Shown: one piece after another, positions 12,048 through 24,826 of the stretch
Layout of the letters: every line of letters starts with the position of its first letter
How positions within the stretch are numbered: the stretch's first letter is position 1
Assembly: GCF_020283565.1 (NCBI RefSeq)
Contig: NC_060059.1
Coordinates: 42,648,338-42,712,337, forward strand
DNA length: 64,000 bases
Source: Trifolium pratense
Lineage: Eukaryota; Streptophyta; Magnoliopsida; Fabales; Fabaceae
Direction: 5' to 3'
The notes under the pieces: generated by a model
The model's input: the letters and a program-made list of their open reading frames with translations, nothing else
Told to the model about the DNA's origin: nothing
Databases searched by the model: none
Made by a program: the position numbers and the translations under genes

Positions 12048-12200
12048 ATTAACACTCTGGTTTCATCAATGAAAAAGCTAAAATGTGTCATGAGAGCACA
12101 TGTTAGTGATTTAAAAAAAAAATATTTTATCATAATTAATGTATTTATTTTACTTTTTAAACTCGATCATAAATTAATTACACAAAATTTAAGAGAATAT

Positions 12201-13444
12201 TTTTACTTTTAAATTCTTAACATGTGCCCTTAGAACACATATTAGCAAGACCATTTATTTATTCCTCCTATTATTAAATAAATGTGATACGTCATGCTGG
12301 TACAAATGAGTTGCCTAAAGAAAAAGATAACCGCAATGGAAGAGCAATTATAGAATAGGTGAAGATGCTGATGAAATAATAAAGCAATATAATCTGAAGA
12401 TATGATATCACAAATCTTTTTGTAAAATGATTGATAAACAGATTAGATTTTATTAAAATCTGAATGTGCACCTGGGTGAGTTGTATTTAATCTATCGAGA
12501 TATGAATGATGGCACACTAAAATAGCAAAATCCAACTTACGTAGTCAGAGAGATACAACATATTAATGATTTAATAGCTCAAGGGGATGAACCCAGTCCA
12601 AAAATACACTCAGTCTAACTGTGTGCTTCATTTTGTAATTTAAAATAAAATAAAATAAAAATGTGGTTATCGATTTTATGTGACAATTTAGTTTTTAATA
12701 AAATAAAATTTAAATTAGTTCTTGATATTTTTATACTAGAAACAAATTAGTGTCTCTATTATAAAGAATCGGAGACTAGTTTGTCCCTAATATGAAAATA
12801 TCAGAGACTAATTTAAGTTTTAATTTGTTATGGACTGAATTGACTCATAAGAAATTTTGAAGGATCAAAATGGATATGAACTCAATGTTATTGCAAATTA
12901 TGTAAAAAGGAGAATTAATTTCTTAAATGTAGATTTAATTGCTTTCTTTTATGGAAAATGGTCGCTTAAAATTAATCAAAATGTAATACGTCTTTAAATT
13001 TAAATTTAGTCCTAACAAAAATAAAACTCAAATTAGTCCATGACATTTTCATACTGGGACAAACTAGTCGCTGATTTGTTATAATATAGTGTGACAGTAA
13101 TTAAGTATCAATTAATAGTTTATTTTATGTCATTTTACATTTTTATCCTTTAGAATTATATTTAAAGTCATTGTGTCTTAATTTGAAAAGCGATCAATGA
13201 ATGAATGAACAATTATCTTCTTCTATCAAAACTCTTTCATTTATGCTTGCATAATCTCATTAGAATTCCTACTTTGAGACTTGATTATATCGGTTTTGTT
13301 CCTAGAATCTATTTTCTGGTCTCAAATAGAGTGGTTAACTCGTCTCCAGTATAAAAATATCAGGGACTAACAACGTATTTTTTGATTTTTTTTTTTGCAT
13401 TGAATAAAAACTTCGGAATTGGTTTTTCAAATTTTTCCTGAATT
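12201..13444. other. Intervening sequence without recognised gene
   Basis: AT-rich DNA between the small tandem duplication and copy B. It contains diverged repeated phrases such as AGACTAGTTTGTCCC and GACAAACTAGTC near 12770-13070 and 13330-13370, suggesting an old inverted-repeat element. At 13381-13480 there are AACTTCGGAA motifs related to the MITE at 11275. No gene seen. Confidence 0.5.
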
Positions 13445-14684
13445 TGAACTAAAAAAACTTCGGAAAACGCATTCCAAATTTTTTTTCCAAGGGAAAATCG
13501 GATTTTTAGGAAGCGAAAAGAGTCATGGGGTGGGGGGATTGGGAGAAGCTATCTATGATGACCGAATGAATGATGGATCCATGTGGTGAATTCAAGGCCT
13601 GTGTAGGACAAGGCCATATCGAATTATAGATCCCACTTTCTTTGGGCCTTACTTCAATTATTGGCTTAGCCTGTTAAACATTGTTTTCAGTCACAGTACA
13701 CCCCCCCGTGTTAGGACCAGAGACAAAATTACTCATTGGATTGGAGTTCAAAACTTTTCAACCAACAATAAACTAGAGTTCTAATCTGAAATGAAACCTG
13801 AAAAATATTTATTTATTTACTATATTTACACATGTCTCTAAATATATGATTAATTTGAGTAAATCACAAGAGTTTAAAAAAATATAGAGTAGTATTTAAT
13901 CCAAAAAAATAATTAATAGAGTTAAATATTTTGAAAATTAAAAATCATATAAATTTTTTTCATTTTCAATAAAAGAGTGTGTTTACTTTTGATACACTTA
14001 TAAAAACTAATATGATATCAAGTTATATAAAAACAAAATGATGGTACATCAATACAGTAATTAAATTGTCTTTGTCTACTACCAGTACTTCTTAGTTCAG
14101 ACAAAACAAACTAAAAATTCTTTGCCCAAATGTAAAAATAATATATGATCAATTAAGAGAACGAATATGCAACTGGAGACAAATCAATGAGAGGGGCCAG
14201 GAATGGATGGAGTAGGTGCCAAAACCAAATAATTAAAGGATGAGCAAAGTTAACTTTTTCTTTTCTTTTCACCGTAAAGCCTTTTAATAAAACAATTTTT
14301 TATAAGAAAAGCCTAAAAAAAGTCATGTTAATTTGTATCCTACATTATATTCTAAAGTCACATGTTAAAAGCAATCCAAAATATTTTAAAAAAATAATAT
14401 TTTAGAAATTTTATATAGTAGAAAAAATTAAATATTTTAAAAATTAAATGTACAACTTTTAAAATAATATTTATATATTGAATATGGAAACTATTAACAT
14501 TTGTCCTTAGGCACCTGTTAATGTGTTATATGTGGAAATTCTATTTTATAAATTTTGCATTCAAATTTTCAAAAGCTTAAATTTTAACTTTTATAATAAA
14601 ATATTATTATTTTTGCAATATCCTTAATATTTGTCCTTATGTTATATGTTAACATGACATTGATTAATACTATATACTTTTAAA

Positions 14685-15313
14685 CACCGTTTTTTCTTAC
14701 ATGAAAGAATAAATGAAGTGGTGCATGGGACACAAGTCTTGAATAACATTATACGAATATAAATTTTATAAAATTCACAGTTGGATCGAAAGATTATATC
14801 ATATAGATTATCCATAATTTTTTTTTAGAGAAATTGAAAATCATTTAACATGTTAACAAAAAACCTTTTAAGTTGTCCACAAATTCTAGGTTAACCGGCA
14901 AAAATCCCAAAATTGCTAGTGTCGAACATCATGATCAGGGTTCGAACCTAAATTACTCTACTTTCTGTGTGTAAATTTTCAGTGACTTTGTCATTTCGTC
15001 TATAAAAAAAACATTATAAGAAAAAAACATTTTAAGTTAAATTCAAAGTATTACAATATAATTTTTAACAAATAACAATTGTTTTACGAGGGTAATTTTG
15101 TCATTTAAATATGTTATGTATCTTATCATATTGGTATGAACAAATATGTATTAAAAATATGATATAATAGTTATCATGTTTGTTATCCTGTGTGCACCAA
15201 ACACAGGATAGGATAACTGAGGATAACTGTTATCCTGCTGATATCATATCCTATCACTATCATGTTGTATATCATATCCTGTCACTATCCTATCCTGCGC
15301 ACCAAACGGGCCC
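14685..15313. other. Copy-B-specific block with TATCCTAT repeats
   Basis: No counterpart in copy A. A B-box-like GGTTCGAACCT lies at about 14940, and 15177-15313 is a cluster of TATCCTG/GGATAG repeats in both orientations ending ACCAAACGGGCCC, a form seen at the ends of plant MITEs. No matching left terminus was found, so it is not classified. Confidence 0.4.
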
Positions 15314-15795
15314 TTACTTTCTTAACATAAACATGTTACATTATTGTTAATTTATTTGAGTGAATTTTAAGATGTGAAGTTTTGGGTTGATTGGGTTGGG
15401 CCGGGCCCTCTGAATAGTGATAATATGATTATTGTGTTGTTACTTGTTGGGGGGTATGTGTGTAAGAATTATGGAAGACAAAATGAAGATGTAGGTGTGA
15501 CTTGTGAGTGATGAAAAGGTTGAGAGGGAGGGTAGTGTCCCCTTGAATCCCAACATTGTACACTGCTCTTCAATTCTTTCTTTCACTCAGACAGACTCAG
15601 ATCATCTTCCCACGCCACGCCACCCTTTTCTTCTTTTTAGGCTGCTGAGGTTCTATCACACTCACTTTTTCTTTGGACTGTGTGCTGTGCACTCTCTTAC
15701 AAAGTTACAAGGGTATGGACCCCCCCCCCCCCCCTACATTTCCACTCAACCCCAACACTCTCTGATGCTTACGAGCGTATAACCCATAATTTTAA

Positions 15796-15966
15796 GAAGA
15801 ATTTTAACTTGTTCTCTTAAGACACATGTTAAGAAAATAAATATGAAAAATATTTATTAAATATTAAATTCTCTAAACATTAAATTTTTGTGTATTATTA
15901 AATACTATATATTTCTATTTTTAGGTAGCTTAACATGTGACATTAGGACACAAGTTAACATGATTC
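15796..15966. mobile_element. Mutator-like MITE, diverged member
   Basis: A 171-bp element with ends GAAGAATTTTAACTTG and CAAGTTAACATGATTC, flanked by TAATTTTAA (15787-15795) and TAATTTTAT (15967-15975). Copy A lacks it near 5104. Confidence 0.78.
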
Positions 15967-16791
15967 TAATTTTATCCACAATGGAGCTCCTTATTTTTTT
16001 TAATTAACTGAGTCTCACATGTACACATCATTTATTTATAATTTTTTAATGATAATACATAATAAGTACACAATTCCTCCAACCAAACAACTCTTAAAAA
16101 GTTTTAAACGGGTCATACCAATAACAAATCTCACCAATAACTTTACATTTTTTTTAATGGGTCCCACAAATCCTAGTATAAGTACCAATTCTTATTTTAG
16201 AACCAATACCTATTAAGTACTATTTTATTTTTGTTTCAATGATGATACCTTAGATACTACTAGTACTTCAAAAAAATAAATACTACCATTGGAAATTGTC
16301 TTATAAAGAGTATAAGGTGTTTTTATATGGACAACTATTTTTTGGAAAATTTATAGAACAATTAAAATATACTCCATTATAAAGTATCTCTATTTAAATC
16401 TCAACGATATTTTTTTTTTACGAATCTCACATGTATTTTTAGAGTAAATGGTGATTACTTCAAAACTAGGTAGGAGGAAAGGAATCATCTCCCTTGACTT
16501 AGTAAAATAATTCTTGAGGCATCATAAGTTGGTAATTACTCGTTGGTAAGGAAAAGTATGAATATGATGATTGCCCTCGAGCCTGACTCAAATTTTGTTC
16601 TTTCTTTGTTTTTCTTTGGCACATGATTATCAACTCTAACCTTTTCTTTATTCTAACAAATTATTAGCCATGATTGGGACGCATGACATTTTCCCAATCA
16701 TCATGATCATGAAACTAGAACTAGGAGTATAAAACATTCATCATGATCATGTAGTAAATATTCTATCTTTTACATACTATAGGAGTATGTT

Positions 16792-16978
16792 GGAAAATGC
16801 TAAACAGTGCCTCCGGGGCACTAGTTAAGGATACAAATATAGAAGTTTTATCTCGTAAATTGTACATTCAATGTTTTAATGATGTGAAAAGTTATTCTCT
16901 CTCATCATTAACTTTATCATTTGTTTCCTTTTTTAGTATGCTTAACTAGTGCCCCAGGGACACTGTTTAGCATGACCC
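16792..16978. mobile_element. MITE of the GGGTCATGCTAAAC family
   Basis: A 187-bp element with ends GGAAAATGCTAAACAGTGCC and ...CACTGTTTAGCATGACCC as inverted repeats, related to the element at 54186-54360. Copy A lacks it near 6505. No clear target duplication here, so the flank may have changed. Confidence 0.75.
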
Positions 16979-18908
16979 TTATTTGTTTTTAAGCAAAATT
17001 CACACTTATAGAGTACTAGTATTTTTTATTTTTTACACATAGGAGTATGTTATAAGCAAAATTCACTCTTTTCGATTTATTGAATAATTGATTTATTTAA
17101 TTTTTAATATAAATTAAATACATTAATTATTCAATAAACTTACAAGTTGTTTTTATTTATAATATGTAACGGTGTACTCCTTCCGTCTCGAAATATATAA
17201 GCAAATATGGATAAATTTTTTTTGATGTATTTGGTTAAAAATTTGGACTAATTATATTTATTTTTATTGACAAACTTTTACTTATATTTTTGGATGAGAA
17301 AATATATATATATTAGTGTTATGAATACAGGTCAACCAAAAGAATTAATTAACTGTGGCTCATTAGAAGGTGAAATCAAATACAGTACTCATTAAAAACT
17401 TCACTAGGAAAGGATCGTGGAGACAATTAACATAACTATAAAAGCGAAAATAGTAAGATATGTGACTCAAGAAGAATTAGAAGCTACATTGGGATAATAG
17501 AGATCTATATATGGCAGCACTAAAAATAAAAAAATGTGAAAGTATAGGATCAAATATAGAAAACGCCCTAATAAAACCGCCACAACTCTCCTATATTTTT
17601 GTAGTATAGAATCAAATATGTTAATGAGGATGATGATTGGTGGAGCATTGGCAAAAATTGGGGATTAGCTTAAAACCAAGATTTTTGCATAATCTCAAAA
17701 AATATTTTAAGGAATAACATTTCAAGTAGGATAACATAAAATTGCAAAGCCAATTATGTACATAAAAGTCAAAAGGGTGCAAAATCTGTGTCAATTTTTT
17801 TTTGTTAAGATCTTTGTATATATTTCTTTATTTTCTATTTTAATAATAATATGAACTACAGGTGGAAGACGGGGAAGGATAAGGGTGTCAACTAAGTTGG
17901 GACGTCTATCCCTATCTTGATATTTAAATGCTCTTAATTTATAAAAAAAACATAAACGAAATGATATTTTTTTTTTCTTCTCTATTTAGTTGGGACTTGT
18001 GAACATTTCAATTACTTAAACTTTTTTCTTCTCTATTTAGTTGGGACTTGTGAACATTTCAATTACTTAAACTTATTTTACCAAACTTGTTAATTTCAAT
18101 TAGCTGCCTAGGTTTTCATTTTATCGTTGTCCCATTATTTTTGACTCGCAAAGTTGTTTTTTGTATTATGATGAGCCGATCATTTTTGCTTCGAGATCGG
18201 AAGTTAGAGTCTTAGGGCGTCTTTTTGGGTCGGGTATAATGGTTCTCTTTGATGATCTGGTGACTGTGGAGTGTGTACTGGGCGGTGTCGTTTTTAGTTT
18301 TTTCATTGGTGTTCCGCTTATATACGCGTTTTTGTTTTGTAGTTCCATTTTTTCCGACCTCTATTCGTCTTGTGGAGAGACCGGTTATTAATAATATTTT
18401 GCTGTTAACAAAAAAAATTATTTTACCTTCAAATCACTTTGACTCGGTCAATTTACAGAAAATCAATTTTTGTTATCCCCAACCAAAAACACTAAATCTA
18501 ATTTTTGTTATCCCCAACCAAACACACTAAATCTAATAAATCTAATAGGATCACTCCCAACCCGACTATGATTTTTTTTTTAGGGAGATTAAACTGTGCT
18601 ATGATCTATACTTTACAGAAAAATGGTAACCAAATATGACCATTTATTTCAATTTAACGAAAATCTATTAAAGTATATATAGCATAGCTCTATATTTATC
18701 TCTAGTGACCAAACAAGGTAGGGAATATTGCATCAAATTGTATATAGGTCTACGTGACTCCCTCAAATGGAAGAAAATAATTGAGCGGTGGCTTTGAGTT
18801 GAGTATATAGGTTACTTAAAAAAGTAATTAAAGATAAACATCTATGCATTTAGACAAATGTTTTTATTTCCTTTTCTCATGCAAAGAGTTTATTAATTTG
18901 GTAAAGTA

Positions 18909-19127
18909 TGTTAGGAATAGGCTTATGTGCTTAGGCTTAGTGTTGTGTGGCTTGGCTTGTGCAGCAAGCAGCATGTTGCAGGCGCGCGCGCAAGGCTGGC
19001 CTGGCCTGCTGTTGGGCTTAGGCTTGGCTTGGCCAATTTGCTAGTCTAAACAATTGAGTTGTAAATAAGCCTATATAAGGCATTGCCTATGATGAATACA
19101 ATAAGAGATTCCACTTTGCAATTAACA
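18909..19127 (+). repeat. 5' LTR of the copy-B copia element
   Basis: A 219-bp LTR, TGTTAGGAATAG...GCAATTAACA, with a CCAAT motif at 19032 and a TATATAA box at 19072-19078. It differs from the 3' LTR at two sites by eye. The 5-bp target duplication AAGTA lies at 18904-18908 and 22615-22619. Confidence 0.96.
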
Positions 19128-19129
19128 AG

Positions 19130-19143
19130 TGGTATCTAGAGCC
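19130..19143 (+). other. Primer-binding site of the copy-B copia element
   Basis: TGGTATCTAGAGCC two bases after the LTR, of the initiator-methionine tRNA type; compare TGGTATCATGAGCC in the left element. Confidence 0.85.
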
Positions 19144-19277
19144 TAAAAGATCTAAACCTGAGGAAAGAGAGAAAACTGCAGTTTTCTCAAGAACAAAACC
19201 GTTATAACCGTTTTTTTTCGCGCGAGATTCTTCTTCATCTTCAAGCTTCTTCTTCAAACTTCTTCCTTGATCCATTA

Positions 19278-22200
19278 ATGGATGAATCCAAACACTCACA
19301 GTCTCGTGTTCCAAAGTTTGATGGACATTATGACCATTGGTCAATGCTCATGGAGAATCTCATTCGTTCCAAAGAACTTTGGTCCTCAATTGAAGATGGA
19401 GTCACGGTGGCACCTGCAAACGCCACAGCTGAAGAAATTCAAGCTGCTAATGCTAGCAAGCTGAAGGATTTGAAGGTGAAGAATTACTTGTTTCAATCGA
19501 TCGATCGTTCCATTCTTGATACGATTCTTGATCGTAATTCCTCCAAAAGTATTTGGGATGCGATGAGAAGAAAGTATCAAGGTTCTACAAAGGTAAAGAG
19601 AGCTCAGCTGCAAGCTCTGAAGAGAGAGTTTGAGGTTCTTGAAATGAATGAAGGAGAATCTGTGGAAGATTACTTTTCAAGAACCCTAGCTATTGCAAAT
19701 AGAATGTCTGCACAAGGTGAAAGATTGCAAGAAGTTGCAATTGTTGAAAAGATCCTGAGATCCATGGTGACAAAGTTTGATTATGTGGTGTGTTCAATTG
19801 TGGAATCCAATGATGTAACTACAATGTCAATTGATGAATTGCAGAGTAGTCTAATTGTGCATGAAGGAAGGATGAAGAAACCTTCAGCAAAATCACAAGT
19901 GAACACAGAAGAACAAGCTTTGAAAGTTTCACAAGGAAGAGGATCTGGATCTGGTAGAGGGAGAGGAAGAAATTCCAATAGAGGTCGAGGAAGAGGTAGA
20001 CAAAGCAAAGAGATGGTTGAATGCTACAACTGTCACAAGCTAGGTCACTATCAATCTGAATGTCCAGATTGGGAAGGTAATGCCAACTATGCTGAATTTT
20101 ATGATGGTAATGAAGAATTATTGCTTATGGCTAAAACTGAACAGCAATTCTCTGATACAATTGGAAAATCTGAAAATTGGTTTCTAGATTCTGGCTGTAG
20201 TAATCATATGATAGGACACAAAGAATGGCTGTTTAATTTTGATGATAGTTATAGTGACTCTGTGAAGTTGGGGGATGATTCAAAGATGCCTGTGAAAGGG
20301 AAAGGCAACATCAAACTCAGCATTAATAACATTGTTCATGTGATTAGCAATGTATATTATGTGCCTGGTTTGAAGACCAACCTTCTGAGTATTGGTCAGA
20401 TACAGCAAAAACAAGTTTCAGTGGTGTTTAAGAATGATGAATGTAAGGTGTATCATGATGATAGAGGCTTATTGTTCACTTCACACATGTCTAAGAATAG
20501 AATGTATGTGATCTCTGCACCTGTTATAATGCCTATGTGTCTGCAAACTGCCAAACAAGAAAGCACCCAGCTATGGCATGATAGATATGGCCACTTGAGT
20601 TTTAAAGGGCTCAATACCTTGTCTAAGAAGCAAATGGTGAGAGGTCTACCTGAGTTAGAAGACTCTGATGAGAATTGTAGTGATTGCTTGACTGGTAAGC
20701 AACACAGAGACATCATCCCTAAACAAGCCAATTGGAGAGCTAGTGTGAAGCTTGAGCTCATTCACTCTGACATCTGTGGGCCTATATCACCTCAATCCAA
20801 TGGTGGATGCAGGTATTTTATGACATTCACAGATGACTTTAGTAGAAAGACTTGGTGTTACATGTTAAAAGAGAAATCTGCTGCATTTGAAGTTTTCAAA
20901 AGTTTTAAAGCATTGGTAGAAAAAGAAGCTGGTTGTCCTATCTTATGCCTTAGATCTGATAGAGGAGGAGAATACACCTCTAATGAATTCAATGATTTCT
21001 GCAGCAATGAAGGGATAAAGAGGCAATTGACTGCTGCATACACACCACAGCAAAATGGTGTGTCTGAAAGAAAGAATAGGACCATTCTGAATATTGTAAG
21101 AAGTATGATCAGTGCTAGAAAGGTACCTAAGTCATTTTGGCCTGAAGCAGTCAACTGGGCAACATATCTTATGAACAGGAGCCCTACTTTTAGTGTTAAA
21201 GACATGACACCTGAAGAGGCTTGGAGTGGTAGAAAACCATCAGCTATTTCAGTATGGATTGAAGCAAGCCCCTAGAGCTTGGTATAGTAAGATTGAAGCT
21301 TATTTCAGTTCTGAAAAATTTGTGAAATGTCCCTATGAGCACACTTTGTTTGTTAAATATGGAAAGAAGGATGAGATACTCATTGTTAGTCTCTATGTAG
21401 ATGACTTAATTTTCACTGGAAATGATGTCAATCTAATAGAAGACTTCAAAAGCTCCATGAAAGGTAGATTTGCTATGACAGATTTGGGCAAGATGAGATA
21501 TTTCCTTGGAGTTGAAGTAATTCAAAGCAGTGATGGTATTTTTATGCATCAACATAGATACATTGCTGAGATTTTGGTTAGATTTGGAATGGAGAGCTGC
21601 AACAAAGTTACTAATCCAATAGTGCCTGGGTGTAAGCTTGTCAAAGATGCAAATGAAAGAATAGCTGATGGTACTACATATAAGCAAATGGTAGGGTGTT
21701 TGATGTATTTGCTGGCTTCAAGACCTTACATTGCTTATTTTGTATGTTTGGTAGCTAGATTCATGGACAGGCCTACTGAGATGCATGTGATTGCTGTAAA
21801 AAGGATCATAAGGTATCTAAAAGGAACACTGGGATTAGGAATTTTGTACAGAGCTGGTTCAAGTGAGGATTTGAAGCTCATTGGCTGGAGTGATTCAGAC
21901 TATGCTGGTGATCTAGATGACAGGAAAAGTACTAGTGGGTTTGTGTTTATGCTTGGCTCAGGTGCCATCTCCTGGTCCTCTAAGAAACAACCTATAGTGA
22001 CTCTTTCCACAACTGAAGCAGAGTTTGTATCAGCAGCATCATGTGCTTGTCAAGGAATATGGCTTAGGAATATTCTGAGTTACTTGAGAGTGAAGCAACC
22101 TGAGTGCACTATGATCTACTGTGATAATAGTTCTTCCATTAAGCTTTCTAAGAATCCTATTATGCATGGTAGAAGTAAACATATTGATGTCAGGTATCAT

Positions 22201-22359
22201 TTCCTTAGAGATCTCACTAAGGACAATGTTATTGAGCTGGTGCATTGCAGGTCAGAAGAACAATTGGCAGACATCCTCACCAAGCCTTTGAAGTTTGACA
22301 GTTTTTGCAAATTAAGGGAGGGACTTGGAATTTGTGATCTGAATGATTTTGTAAAGTAA
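19278..22359 (+). pseudogene. Ty1/copia gag-pol with internal deletion
   Basis: The first frame (19278-21275) encodes gag, zinc knuckle CYNCHKLGHYQSEC at about residue 248, protease core WFLDSGCSNHM near 300, GAG-pre-integrase LWHDRYGHLS near 431, and integrase with HSDICGPI, TDDFSRK, RSDRGGEYTS and SERKNRT. It then breaks at about 21243-21260. Coding resumes one frame over at YGLKQAPRAW, with LYVDDLIFTGND of reverse transcriptase, RNase H motifs SDSDYAGDLDDRKSTSGF and LSTTEAEFVSA, and ends at 22359. The integrase C-terminus, the linker and the N-terminal half of reverse transcriptase, with its first catalytic Asp, are missing: about 1 kb by comparison with family length. The element cannot make its own reverse transcriptase. 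The start at 19278 begins the gag motif MDESKHSQSRVPKFDGHYDH. Confidence 0.95.
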
Positions 22360-22380
22360 ATTGTATCTGTTGAGGATTCA

Positions 22381-22395
22381 ATTTAAGGGAGGGTA
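22381..22395 (+). other. Polypurine tract of the copy-B copia element
   Basis: AAGGGAGGGTA immediately before the 3' LTR, the usual plus-strand primer site. Confidence 0.75.
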
Positions 22396-22614
22396 TGTTA
22401 GGAATAGGCTTATGTGCTTAGGCTTAGTGTTGTGTGGCTTGGCTTGTGCAGCAAGCAGCATGTTGCAGGCGCGCGCGCAAGGCTGGCCTGGCCTGCTGTT
22501 GGGCTTAGGCTTGGCTTGGCCAATTTGCTAGTCTAAACAATTGAGTTGTAAATAAGCCTATATAAGACATTGCCTATGATAAATACAATAAGAGATTCCA
22601 CTTTGCAATTAACA
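22396..22614 (+). repeat. 3' LTR of the copy-B copia element
   Basis: 219 bp, same length as the 5' LTR. The only differences seen are near the end: TATAAGACATTG against TATAAGGCATTG, and GATAAATAC against GATGAATAC. The AAGTA target duplication follows at 22615-22619. Confidence 0.96.
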
Positions 22615-23221
22615 AAGTAGACAAAAAAAAGTAGTTGTGATACATGCATAGATTATATTATCATGTGGATTAGCTCCTAAGTACTACTCTCCTAGTGGTC
22701 AAGATTGCCTTAAAAGATTGACATGCCTCTCAAATCTCAATTATCAACTACACATACTATTGCATTAGACGTTAATTAGCATAATTCTTCACGCGCAAGT
22801 CACGTTGATAACTTAAAATAGGTTATTGATTCATTTTGAGGAAAAAGGTTAGTGATAAAGTATAAGGTCATTGTCATGAAAATTATATAAAAGTGTGTAC
22901 GTAGTACATACATAATTAATTGATTTTTCTCTAGTAGATTTATGGCATGAGGAAATTGAAATTTACTCCTAATCTACTAGTATCATCATAGAGGAACAGA
23001 GTTGAACGTGAGAACTTTTCGGATTTCTCGGATGAAAAAGGCAAAATTAAACAATATTTAATGTGAAAATAAATTAAACAATAATCTCATGCTTGGTTCT
23101 TTTTAGTTTTTATACCTACTATATATAGAAAATTTATAAGTTTTTTCACGGGACTATAAAAAATATATAAGCTCTTATTATAATACTACCTTCAATTTAT
23201 CGTCATTTTCAATGTATATCG

Positions 23222-24144
23222 CAATGTTTTAAGAACCGGACCGGAGGTCGAACCGTTGTGACCTCCGGTTCAAGGTTTAACCGGTCGGATTGGTTCAACC
23301 GTTATTAAACCGTTTACATTAAACCGTTCATATAATTTTGAAATCTGAACTTATTTTACCATAAAAAAATAAAAATAAAAAATCTTGTACTTGTTTTATA
23401 TATGAAAATCTAAAGATTTTTTCCTTAAAAAAAAAAAATCATATTGGGGTTTTTTAAAAATCAAACTTCTAACTTTCTATGGCCCAAATTTACTTCTATA
23501 TATATATGTATTATAATAACACACTAGTAACACAAACCCTAAAAAACAAAAATAGATGCACAGCAGCCGCCTCCCCCTCTCTCTTCACGTATTTTTTTTT
23601 TTTGTTTCAAGGAAAACAAATTACTAGTTTTTGATTTAATTTATTCATGTTATGTCGTTGTTATTGTTCTGATGTTTTTTGTGTACCTCTCATTTCTTCT
23701 TCTTCTTCTTCATCATTCCTTGTGTTCCATAAATAAATTTGCCTCTTTGTTCATGAAAAACTTGGAAGAAAATGGAAAAGTTAACGGTACATTTTTTGTA
23801 CACAGGAAAAGTTAATACTTAATAACAATGGAAAAATGAAAAAAAGTAACCATTTGTTTGAAACTGAAATAAAAAAAACATAGAAAATGTTTCACTTCCA
23901 TGTTTAGTGTTTCCTGTGAAAAGAAAAATGAAAACAGAAAAAAAAAAAAAAAAATCATTTTTTTAAAACTGAGTGAGAACCGGCCGGTTTTCCAAAACCG
24001 TGACCGGTTCACCGGTTTTGACGGTTCCCACCGGTTCACTCTGGTTCATACCGGTTTCACTGACTACCGGTTTTGGCCTTTCTTCCGGACCGGTATTGTG
24101 TCCGGTTCACGGTCGAACCGGCCGGTCCGGTTCTTAAAACATTG
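23222..24144. mobile_element. hAT-type non-autonomous element
   Basis: A 923-bp element with 23-bp perfect terminal inverted repeats starting CAATGTTTTAAGAACCGG, flanked by an exact 8-bp duplication GTATATCG at 23214-23221 and 24145-24152. Copy A (about 9236-9246) has one GTATATCG and no element. Both subterminal regions are dense in ACCGGTT/AACCGGT motifs (23225-23320 and 23980-24130), as expected for transposase-binding repeats. No transposase is encoded. Confidence 0.93.
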
Positions 24145-24826
24145 GTATATCGTCAATTTTGCTAAGTTGTGTTTTTTTTTTAATCGTTACTTTTGTTTTT
24201 GTTTGTTTTGTTTCTTTTCCTATTCATTTTTAGGGTATGGTTTACCCCCTCTATGGTGGCATGATTAAAGTCGATGGTCGAAAGTTATGTCTTCCATTAT
24301 GATGTCGAATGTAACTATCCATGAAATCGTGTGTCGCGTGAAACGTAGATCATCGTCGTTCTTAACTGAGATTCAGGTAAAGCTCTATCTCTGAACCTAC
24401 TGGGGTTAGGAGTAAAGCATATTGAGGTTGTCGCATCTTGCTCGTTGGGCGTGGAGAAGCATTTGGAATCTCCATTTCTTTCTTCGGAGCCTTTTCTTTT
24501 CCCGTCCCCCCCGCCCCGACATAGTGCTTCGCTTCCGGCTCTTCTGACGAATCAACAGACTTCTCCCTTCTTCATTGATTTGGGGGAAAAGAATCGTCTA
24601 CTACTGTAGTTGGCAAGCTAGACATCGAGTAAGTGGCCTGATGAGGATAACTAAGACACTTTTTGGTAAGTTCAATAAGCTAGCTTATTGGACTAGCTTA
24701 TAATTAAACTTGTTTAATAAAAATGTGAAGTTTTTGTTAACGAACTTTTATAAATAGCATTTTTTTTCTTTCATATTTACAAGTTATTAAATATGAATCA
24801 ATGATATATTTGGAAAAAGAGTAATA

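Larger units (their letters stand above)
10216..12200. repeat. Tandem duplication of about 0.9 kb, two units
   Basis: Unit 1 is about 10216-11117 and unit 2 about 11202-12200; both run from AAGTAATAAAC to TTACACAAAATTTAAGAG. Apart from different nested insertions (10298-10445 in unit 1, 11275-11526 in unit 2) they are almost identical. Each contains one copy of the hAT-like element listed separately. ORFs here are by-products of inverted-repeat sequence. Confidence 0.9.

Noticed and set aside
18161..18391. ORFs in the right part of copy B (and 7735-7986 in copy A)
   Set aside because: Frames differ between the two copies, so there is no sign of coding constraint.
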